Below, piece after piece: positions 1 through 5,972 of a stretch of DNA of 8,493 nucleotides. Origin of the DNA: Gemmatimonadaceae bacterium. Its GTDB lineage: Bacteria > Gemmatimonadota > Gemmatimonadetes > Gemmatimonadales > Gemmatimonadaceae. The notes under the pieces were generated by a model. That model was not told where the DNA came from. It did no database searches and worked only from the letters and a program-made list of their open reading frames with translations. The position numbers and the translations under genes are program-made. Position 1 is the first letter of the stretch. Each line of letters starts with the position of its first letter. The DNA is taken from positions 1 to 8,493 of the forward strand of contig JALOPO010000066.1 in NCBI GenBank assembly GCA_025453855.1. The letters run 5' to 3'.

Positions 1-603
1 AAGATCAGCGGCAAGATCGACGTCATCGAGGCGCTGCTGCCGAAGGTCGATGCGCTGCTCGTGGGGGGCGCCATGGCCTGCACGTTCTACCGCGCGATGG
101 GGCTCGAGACGGGGACGTCGCTCGTCGAGGGCGAGCGCCTCGACATGGCGCGCGAGCTGATCGAGCGCGCCGGCACGGCGCTCATCCTCCCGCATGACGC
201 GCTCGTCGCGCCGGCCATCGACCGGCCGCAGGAGGCGAGCGTCGTGAAGAAGGACGGCATCGCCGCCGATCGCGCGATGTTCGACATCGGCCCCGACACG
301 GCGGCCAGCTACACGCGCGCGATCCACAACGCGCGCACCGTCCTCTGGAACGGCCCCATGGGCGTCTTCGAGACGCCCGGCTTCGACAAGGGGACGCAGG
401 CGATCGCGATGGCGATGGCCACCGCCACCGGCAAGGGCGCGACGACGATCGTCGGGGGCGGCGATTCGGCCGCCGCCGTCACCCAGATGGGACTCGACCA
501 CAGCATGAGCCACGTCAGCACCGGCGGGGGCGCATCGCTCGAGTTCCTCGAGGGCAAGGCGCTTCCCGGCGTCGAGGCCCTGGACGACAAGGCCACCGCA
601 TGA
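1..603 (+). CDS. pgk: Phosphoglycerate kinase, C-terminal half (5' end outside window)
   Basis: Phosphoglycerate kinase transfers phosphate between 1,3-bisphosphoglycerate and ADP in cytoplasmic glycolysis and gluconeogenesis. The frame is open from base 1, so the gene starts upstream, and 200 C-terminal residues are visible. The family usually has about 390-400, so roughly half is present. Counting from base 1, recognisable motifs are KISGKIDVIEALLPKVD (1-17) and VGGAMA, where the interdomain part and nucleotide domain begin. WNGPMGVFE lies at residues 116-124, with Glu124 the usual adenine-nucleotide contact. The phosphate-binding GGGDSAAAV and the C-terminal STGGGASLEFLEGKALPG follow. The TGA stop at 601-603 overlaps the ATG of tpiA (ATGA), implying co-transcription and translational coupling. 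No substitutions in key motifs are visible. Identification is secure, but the N-terminal substrate domain cannot be judged here. Confidence 0.97.
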   Translation, partial: KISGKIDVIEALLPKVDALLVGGAMACTFYRAMGLETGTSLVEGERLDMARELIERAGTALILPHDALVAPAIDRPQEASVVKKDGIAADRAMFDIGPDTAASYTRAIHNARTVLWNGPMGVFETPGFDKGTQAIAMAMATATGKGATTIVGGGDSAAAVTQMGLDHSMSHVSTGGGASLEFLEGKALPGVEALDDKATA

Positions 604-1349
604 AGCTCCCGATCTTCGCCGCCAACTGGAAGATGAACCACGGGCCCACCGATGCCCGCGCGTTCGTGAAGTCGTTCCTCGCGCACTATCCGCGGCAGCA
701 GGACCGCAAGGTCGTCTTCTTCCCCAATGCGCTCTCTGTGACCACGGTCGCCGAGGCGGTGCGCGACCGCCCCGATCTCGCGGTCGGGGTGCAGAACATC
801 CACTTCGAGGACAAGGGCGCCTTCACCGGCGAGAACTCGGCGCCCATGGCGCGTGATGCCGGCGCGACGCACGTCCTCGTCGGTCACAGCGAGCGCCGGC
901 ACGTCTTCGGCGAGAGCGACGCGGCGGCGGGGCAGAAGGTGCAGGCCGCGCTGCGCGCCGGGCTCACGCCGGTGCTCTGCGTCGGCGAGCTCCTCGCCGA
1001 GCGCGAGGCGGGGGAGACGGAAGCGGTCGTGCTCCGCCAGCTGCGCGCGGGCGTCGCGGGACTCGAGGCGCCGCAGGTGGCCGGGATGCTCTTCGCCTAC
1101 GAACCCGTGTGGGCGATCGGCACCGGCAGGACCGCCACGCCCGCCGACGCCAACGCGGTGCACGTCGCGATCCGGGCCGCGCTTCGCGAGGCGATCGGCG
1201 AGCGCGCGATGGGGGTGCCGATCCTCTACGGTGGCTCGGTGAGCCGCTCGAACGCCCCGCTCCTGCTGGCCGAAGAGGAGATCGATGGGGTGCTGGTGGG
1301 GGGCGCCTCGCTCGACGCCGACGGGTGGAACGCGATCGTCCGGGCCTGA
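600..1349 (+). CDS. tpiA: Triosephosphate isomerase
   Basis: This enzyme interconverts dihydroxyacetone phosphate and glyceraldehyde 3-phosphate in the cytoplasm. The 249-residue product is the normal bacterial length and starts with MKLPIFAANWKMN. The catalytic set is complete: Asn9 and Lys11 in AANWKMN, the electrophile His96 in VLVGHSERRH, and the base Glu168 in FAYEPVWAIGTG. The flexible loop 6 follows Glu168. The phosphate-binding ILYGGSV (208-214) and VLVGGASL (231-238) are also present. The ATG at 600 overlaps the pgk stop by four bases and gives a full-length N-terminus, so the start is firm. pgk-tpiA is a common glycolytic pair. An 84-base gap separates it from secG. Nothing is unusual in the protein. 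Confidence 0.98.
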   Translation: MKLPIFAANWKMNHGPTDARAFVKSFLAHYPRQQDRKVVFFPNALSVTTVAEAVRDRPDLAVGVQNIHFEDKGAFTGENSAPMARDAGATHVLVGHSERRHVFGESDAAAGQKVQAALRAGLTPVLCVGELLAEREAGETEAVVLRQLRAGVAGLEAPQVAGMLFAYEPVWAIGTGRTATPADANAVHVAIRAALREAIGERAMGVPILYGGSVSRSNAPLLLAEEEIDGVLVGGASLDADGWNAIVRA

Positions 1350-1433
1350 GCCGTCCGTCTCGCTTGCTCCGGCCGCCGGGTCCGGCTTGATTTCGTGGCT
1401 GGCCCGGCCACTCCTACCGACGTTCCGCGACCG
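1350..1433 (+). other. tpiA-secG spacer with small hairpins
   Basis: This 84-base spacer holds no gene. It contains a short inverted repeat, GTGGCTGG (1395-1402) facing CCAC (1408-1411). The stem is about 7 pairs with one G-T pair and a tight loop. A GC-rich stretch at 1369-1386 is followed by TTGATTT, which resembles a weak terminator or a -35-like TTGATT with no convincing -10. I see no strong Shine-Dalgarno sequence before secG. Read-through from tpiA into secG seems likely, but this is inference. Confidence 0.3.
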
Positions 1434-1841
1434 ATGTACACGTTCCTCTTCATCATCCTCGTCCTGATCAGCCTCGTGCTGGTCGCCGCCATCCTGCTCC
1501 AGTCGGGGAAGGGCGGGGGCATGGCCGCGAACTTCGGTGGCGCGACCTCGAGCGCCGACGCGGTGATCGGCACGCGCGCCGCGGGCAACCTGCTGACGCG
1601 CGTGAGCTGGTGGGGGGGCGGCGCCTTCCTCTTCATCGCCTTCGTGCTGGGGCTCATGACGACGCGGCAGCGGGCCCCGAAGTCGGTGCTCGACAACGCC
1701 TTCTCGGCACCCGCCCCGGCGGCGGCGCCCGCCGCGGCCCCGGCTGCGGGTGGCGCGGCGAAGCCGTCGGGCGGCACCGCGGTTCCGCTCCAGCCGGTGC
1801 CGAGCACGCCGGCGCCCGCCGCCCCCGCGCCGAAGAAGTGA
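1434..1841 (+). CDS. secG: Preprotein translocase subunit SecG
   Basis: SecG is the small accessory membrane subunit of the SecYEG protein export channel. With the ATG at 1434 the product is 135 residues. It opens with a transmembrane helix (about 3-22), then the family hallmark LLQSGKGGG (21-29) and AANFGGA (31-37). A cytoplasmic or amphipathic loop leads to a second membrane helix (about 59-77). The last 45 residues form an Ala/Pro-rich tail that is probably disordered. An in-frame GTG at 1395 would add 13 residues of non-hydrophobic sequence before the membrane helix. I chose 1434 because SecG proteins normally start right at the helix. No clear Shine-Dalgarno sequence helps decide. The position after pgk-tpiA is a common arrangement. 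The function call is firm, the start slightly less so. Confidence 0.93.
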   Translation: MYTFLFIILVLISLVLVAAILLQSGKGGGMAANFGGATSSADAVIGTRAAGNLLTRVSWWGGGAFLFIAFVLGLMTTRQRAPKSVLDNAFSAPAPAAAPAAAPAAGGAAKPSGGTAVPLQPVPSTPAPAAPAPKK

Positions 1842-1852
1842 CGACCGCCGAC

Positions 1853-2989
1853 ATGGCGCCGCTCGCTCTCGAAACCGTCCCCGGGGTGCTCCTCCTCGAG
1901 GACGGTTCGATCTTTCGGGGGCGGGTGAATGCGGGCACGCCGCCGACGGTCGCGGAGATCGTCTTCACGACCAACATGACCGGCTACCAGGAGGTCTTCA
2001 CCGACCCCTCGTACCGCGGCCAGATCGTGGTCATGACGGCGCCCGAGATCGGCAACTACGGCGTGAACGACGAGGACCCCGAGAGCCGTCGCGCGCAGGT
2101 GGCCGGCGTGGTCGTGCGCGAACTCTCGCGCGTGCACTCCAGCTGGCGCGCCACGCGCGGGCTGCAGGGGTGGCTTGCGGAATCGCGCGTCCCGGTGCTC
2201 GAGGAGGTCGACACGCGCGCCCTCACGCGCCACCTCCGCTCGCGCGGTGCGATGCAGGGCGTGATCTGCGTGGGCGAGGAGCCGTCGGCCGAGGCCCGTG
2301 CCGCGCTGGCCGCGTCGCCGAGCATGGAAGGGCTCGACCTCGCCAGCATCGTCACCACCGCGCAGGCGTACGCCTGGGGGGCGTCGGACGCGCCGTACCA
2401 CGTGGTCGCGATCGACTTCGGCGTGAAGGAGAACATCCTCCGCCTCCTCGCCGACCACGGCTGCCGCGTTACCGTCGTGCCGAGCACGACGACGGCCGCC
2501 GAGATCCTCGCGCTCCGGCCGGATGGCGTTTTCCTCTCGAACGGCCCGGGCGATCCGGCCGCGATCGGCTACGCGCCCGGGATGATCCGCGAGGTGGCCG
2601 GGAGCGGCACGCCGATGTTCGGGATCTGCCTCGGCCACCAGCTGATCGGGCTGTCGTTCGGCGGACGCACGGTGAAGCTCCCGTACGGCCATCGCGGCGG
2701 GAACCAGCCCGTGAAGGAGCTCGAGACCGGCCGTGTCCTGATCACGTCGCAGAACCACGGGTTCGCGGTCGCCGGCGCGGGCGATCGGGTCGACGGGACC
2801 GATGCGCTGCGCGTGACGCACGTGAACCTGAACGACGGCACGATCGAGGGGCTGCGCCACGCCGATCTCCCGGTCTTCGCGGTGCAGTACCACCCCGAGG
2901 CGGCCCCCGGTCCGCACGATGCACGCCCCGTGTTCAGCGACTTCATGGCGGCCATGGCGAGGCGTCGCGCAAACGCGCCAAGCGCTTGA
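1853..2989 (+). CDS. carA: Carbamoyl-phosphate synthase small (glutaminase) subunit
   Basis: CarA hydrolyses glutamine and channels ammonia to CarB, which makes carbamoyl phosphate for pyrimidine and arginine synthesis. The 378-residue product has the usual length. The N-terminal CPSase small-chain domain includes LEDGSIFRG (15-23), TNMTGYQEVFTDPSY (40-54) and EIGNYGVND (65-73). The C-terminal class I glutamine amidotransferase domain carries LSNGPGDP (228-235) and the nucleophile Cys259 in MFGICLGHQ. It also has SQNHGFAV (299-306), with His347 and Glu349 in VQYHPEA completing the triad. An alternative GTG at 1838 overlaps the secG stop (GTGA) and would add five residues. The ATG at 1853 is preferred, with GAAG about 14 bases upstream. 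The TGA at 2987-2989 lies inside a possible -35 box for the next gene. carB is not adjacent. Identification is very secure. Confidence 0.97.
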   Translation: MAPLALETVPGVLLLEDGSIFRGRVNAGTPPTVAEIVFTTNMTGYQEVFTDPSYRGQIVVMTAPEIGNYGVNDEDPESRRAQVAGVVVRELSRVHSSWRATRGLQGWLAESRVPVLEEVDTRALTRHLRSRGAMQGVICVGEEPSAEARAALAASPSMEGLDLASIVTTAQAYAWGASDAPYHVVAIDFGVKENILRLLADHGCRVTVVPSTTTAAEILALRPDGVFLSNGPGDPAAIGYAPGMIREVAGSGTPMFGICLGHQLIGLSFGGRTVKLPYGHRGGNQPVKELETGRVLITSQNHGFAVAGAGDRVDGTDALRVTHVNLNDGTIEGLRHADLPVFAVQYHPEAAPGPHDARPVFSDFMAAMARRRANAPSA

Positions 2990-3015
2990 CGCACAACGGC
3001 CTACGCCACTAGGTT
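2986..3015 (+). promoter_or_regulatory. Candidate sigma-70-type promoter for the HU gene
   Basis: TTGACG (2986-2991) matches five of six bases of the -35 consensus and overlaps the carA stop codon. After an 18-base spacer, TAGGTT (3010-3015) is a weak -10 (three of six). A similar TAGGTT lies before mdh at 8052-8057, which raises confidence a little. Transcription would begin near 3022, giving a leader of about 40 bases. This is sequence resemblance only. Confidence 0.45.
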
Positions 3016-3024
3016 CGCGGTCGC

Positions 3025-3041
3025 GTCCGGCGTCGCCGGAC
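3025..3041 (+). promoter_or_regulatory. Leader hairpin upstream of the HU gene
   Basis: GTCCGGC (3025-3031) and GCCGGAC (3035-3041) form a perfect seven-pair stem with the three-base loop GTC. It sits at the very 5' end of the mRNA predicted from the promoter at 2986-3015. It is followed by CACTTTCCC and then the Shine-Dalgarno GAGGG. It may stabilise the mRNA. It could also help end carA transcription, but the T run is poor. Confidence 0.4.
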
Positions 3042-3060
3042 CACTTTCCCGAGGGCCTGA

Positions 3061-3396
3061 ATGACGAAAGCCGATCTCGTCGAGCGGGTGACCGAGCAGA
3101 TCTCGCGGACGGCTGGCCCGCTGATCTCGAAGAAGGACTGCGCCCGCGTCGTCGATGCGTTCCTCGATGCGATCAAGGACGCGCTCAAGGACCAGAAGAA
3201 CATCGAGGTCCGCGGCTTCGGCACCTTCAAGATCAGGCAGCGCAAGACCCGGATGGCGCGCAATCCGCGCACCGGCGAGCCGGTCGAGGTCTCGGCCCGA
3301 CCGGTTCCGGTCTTCAAGCCCAGCAAGGAGCTCCGCGCCATGGTCGCCGGCGAGGAGTACGAGGTCGAGGAGCACGAGTACGACGACGACGAGTGA
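3061..3396 (+). CDS. HU/IHF-family nucleoid DNA-binding protein with acidic tail
   Basis: HU and IHF proteins dimerise, bend DNA and help organise the nucleoid. The 111-residue product begins MTKADLVERV and shows the helical dimer body (about 1-45). Then come GFGTFKIRQRKTR (52-64) and the DNA-binding arm RNPRTGEP (67-74), with Pro69 the residue expected to intercalate DNA. FKPSKEL (85-91) closes the fold. Typical members end near residue 90-95. This one adds a strongly acidic tail (98-111) in which ten of fourteen residues are Asp or Glu. The ATG at 3061 has a good Shine-Dalgarno, GAGGG at 3051-3055, five bases away. The gene appears to be a single transcription unit with its own promoter-like site, leader hairpin and terminator. 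I cannot separate HU from an IHF-like subunit, so I give no symbol. Confidence 0.93.
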   Translation: MTKADLVERVTEQISRTAGPLISKKDCARVVDAFLDAIKDALKDQKNIEVRGFGTFKIRQRKTRMARNPRTGEPVEVSARPVPVFKPSKELRAMVAGEEYEVEEHEYDDDE

Positions 3397-3424
3397 GCGG
3401 GCCGCCCCGCCGCCGGCGCCCGAG

Positions 3425-3462
3425 GGGCGCGTCGCCTTCCTGCGCGGCGCGCCCGTTCGTTT
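3425..3462 (+). terminator. Intrinsic terminator after the HU gene
   Basis: Bases 3425-3435 pair with 3444-3454 in an eleven-pair stem, GGGCGCGTCGC against GCGGCGCGCCC, with one G-T wobble and an eight-base loop. GTTCGTTT follows, a short interrupted T tract. The stem begins 28 bases after the HU stop. A competing six-pair hairpin (3416-3421 with 3425-3430) shares the left arm. This is the best terminator in the window. Confidence 0.65.
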
Positions 3463-3489
3463 GACAGGGAGCGGCTGGCGCTGAATGCT
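3461..3489 (+). promoter_or_regulatory. Candidate promoter for the globin gene
   Basis: TTGACA (3461-3466) is a perfect -35 consensus. Seventeen bases on, AATGCT (3484-3489) is a weak -10 with three of six matches. The -35 overlaps the T tract of the preceding terminator. The start point would be near 3496, about 60 bases before the chosen globin start codon. The start codon is supported by GGAGG at 3545-3549. Confidence 0.45.
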
Positions 3490-3556
3490 ACGGCAGGATG
3501 CACACGCGCGGCGCGTCGTCGGTGGCGCGTTCCCCGACGAGACCGGAGGCGACCGC

Positions 3557-4078
3557 ATGCCAGCAGGACCGATCCCCACCGTGCACGACTGGGCCGGCGG
3601 TGCCGACAAGTTCCAGGAGCTGACGCGCGTCTTCTACGACAAGGTGCGCCGCGACGCCCTGCTCGAGCCCGTCTTCCGTCACATGGCACCCGAGCACGCG
3701 GCGCACGTCGCGACGTTCCTCGCCGAGAGCTTCGGCGGCGAGAAGCGCTACACGGCGCAGTACGGCGACCAGGCGATGGTGCACGTGATCGCCAGGCATC
3801 TCGGCCGGCACCTCACCGAGGCGCAGCGCAAGCGGTGGGTCGAGCTGATCCTCGAGAGCGCCGACGAGATCGGCATGCCGAGCGATCCCGAGTTCCGCGG
3901 TGTGCTCGCCGGCCATCTGGAGTGGGGCACGCGCTTCGCGGTGCTGATGAGCCGGGAGTCCGACAATCCCATGACGACGGCGGATCGCGTCCCGCAGTTC
4001 GGCTGGGGAGAGTTCGGGGGGCCGTTCGGGTACGTCGAACCGGTGTTCCGGCGATCGGGGCCGACGCGCGACGGCTGA
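3557..4078 (+). CDS. Group II truncated hemoglobin
   Basis: Truncated hemoglobins bind heme and small ligands such as oxygen or nitric oxide in the cytoplasm. Roles proposed for the family include oxygen handling and nitrosative-stress protection. The product has 173 residues from the ATG at 3557, which has GGAGG (3545-3549) seven bases upstream. A longer frame from 3485 lacks such support. Visible features are Tyr27 in VFYDKV (position B10), FGGEKRYT after the E helix, and the proximal heme ligand His81 in ARHLGRHL. Trp94 lies thirteen residues later in RKRW, matching the G8 Trp typical of group II. After the globin fold, a tail with FGWGEFGGPFGY (148-159) resembles the C-terminal Trp/Gly motif of many group II members. 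The gene seems to be transcribed alone. The family call is strong, the physiological role unknown. Confidence 0.9.
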   Translation: MPAGPIPTVHDWAGGADKFQELTRVFYDKVRRDALLEPVFRHMAPEHAAHVATFLAESFGGEKRYTAQYGDQAMVHVIARHLGRHLTEAQRKRWVELILESADEIGMPSDPEFRGVLAGHLEWGTRFAVLMSRESDNPMTTADRVPQFGWGEFGGPFGYVEPVFRRSGPTRDG

Positions 4079-4086
4079 CGACGCCG

Positions 4087-4119
4087 GCCGGTCTCGACAC
4101 GACCGGCGGCGCGGCCGCC
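4087..4119 (+). terminator. Possible terminator hairpins after the globin gene
   Basis: GCCGGTC (4087-4093) and GACCGGC (4101-4107) form a perfect seven-pair stem with a seven-base loop, nine bases after the globin stop. A second stem, GGCGGC (4105-4110) with GCCGCC (4114-4119), overlaps its right arm, so only one can form at a time. No T tract follows, so factor-independent termination would be weak. Confidence 0.3.
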
Positions 4120-4165
4120 CGAGCGTCGCCGACGTGTGCATCGGACCGCGAACGTCGATCCGGCG

Positions 4166-4171
4166 TATCTT
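4166..4171 (+). promoter_or_regulatory. Candidate -10 box for the moaDEA operon
   Basis: TATCTT at 4166-4171 matches four of six bases of the -10 consensus and stands out in GC-rich sequence, 22 bases before the moaD ATG. No recognisable -35 is found 16-19 bases upstream. Transcription would start near 4178, giving a leader of about 16 bases. I see no riboswitch-like space for a Moco aptamer in the 115-base spacer. Confidence 0.35.
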
Positions 4172-4193
4172 GTGCGCACCCTGCCTTCGATCC

Positions 4194-4439
4194 ATGCCGC
4201 AACTCGACGTCCTCCTCTTCGCCAGCTACGCCGATGCCTTCGGCGCCCCCTCGCTCACGGTCGAGATGCCGCCCGACGCGACGGTCGCCGACCTCGTGAC
4301 GGCGCTGCGGTCGCGTCCCGGCGGGAGCGTGCTTCCGGAGCGGCCGCTGGTGGCCGTCGATCGGGCGTATGCGGCGCCGGGCGATCGCGTGGTCGATCGG
4401 GGCGAGGTCGCGCTCATCCCGCCGGTCGCGGGGGGCTGA
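4194..4439 (+). CDS. moaD: Molybdopterin synthase sulfur carrier subunit MoaD
   Basis: MoaD is a small ubiquitin-like protein whose C-terminal Gly-Gly is adenylated and thiocarboxylated. It then donates sulfur to precursor Z in the MoaD-MoaE complex. From the ATG at 4194 the product is 81 residues, the family's normal size. It has the beta-grasp start LDVLLFASYADAFG (4-17) and the closing pattern GEVALIPPVAGG, ending exactly in Gly80-Gly81. An in-frame ATG at 4134 would add 20 residues of unrelated Arg/Cys-rich sequence upstream of the fold. It would also lie before the -10-like box, so I reject it. No good Shine-Dalgarno sequence is visible, so the message may be nearly leaderless. The stop overlaps the ATG of moaE (TGATG region, 4437-4441). 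Confidence 0.93.
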   Translation: MPQLDVLLFASYADAFGAPSLTVEMPPDATVADLVTALRSRPGGSVLPERPLVAVDRAYAAPGDRVVDRGEVALIPPVAGG

Positions 4440-4923
4440 TGCGGCACGCCATCGTCGCGCGCCCGATCGACGTCGCCGCGCTCCTCGCCGAGGTCACCGT
4501 CGATGCCAACGGAGCGCAGTCGGTCTTCGTGGGGACGGTGCGCGAGCAGAACGACGGACGCGCCGTGCACGGCATCGATTACGCGGCCTACGACGAGATG
4601 GCGCAGACGGAGCTCGGCCGCATCGTGCTCGAGGCGGTGGCGCGCTTCGGCACCACCGACATCGTGGTCGAACACCGACTCGGCACGCTGTCGGTGGGCG
4701 AGGTGAGCGTGGCGATCGCGGTCGGCCACCCGCGGCGTGCACCGGCCATGGATGCCGTGCGCTACATCATCGAGGAGCTCAAGCGCCGCGTACCGATCTG
4801 GAAGCGCGAGCACTACGTGGACGGCACGCGCGGGTGGGTAGAGGCGACCACCTCGGCCGCCGCCGTCGGCGCGGCACACGAGCAGCCCGGCGACGACGAG
4901 GTGTCGGGCGAGGACGACGACGC

Positions 4924-4927
<4 letters not shown>
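4439..4927 (+). CDS. moaE: Molybdopterin synthase catalytic subunit MoaE
   Basis: MoaE converts cyclic pyranopterin monophosphate to molybdopterin, using sulfur delivered by the MoaD thiocarboxylate. The 162-residue product contains the family signatures FVGTVREQNDG (30-40) and DYAAYDEMA (47-55). HRLGTLSVGEVSVAIAVG (79-96), HPRR and LKRRVPIWKREHY (114-126) also match. Lys115 and Lys122 correspond to the conserved active-site lysines. After Trp133 the usual fold ends and an Ala-rich linker leads to an acidic tail (152-161, GDDEVSGEDDD-like) of no known function. The start ATG overlaps the moaD stop. The codons of the acidic tail contain GAGGA (4910-4914), which serves as the Shine-Dalgarno sequence for moaA. 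Tight coupling to moaD is expected because the two proteins form a heterotetramer. Confidence 0.96.
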
Positions 4928-5937
<1,010 letters not shown>

Positions 5938-5972
5938 GCGGCGCGACACCGCCACCTGGTCTCGCGGGACAG

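Noticed and set aside
1226..2917. A very long open frame on the minus strand opposite secG and carA.
   Set aside because: It lies antisense to well-identified genes, is rich in Arg/His/Ala as expected of GC-rich shadow frames, and shows no family motif.
3485..3556. A 24-residue N-terminal extension of the globin.
   Set aside because: GGAGG at 3545-3549 is well placed for the ATG at 3557, and the extension would begin inside the proposed promoter.
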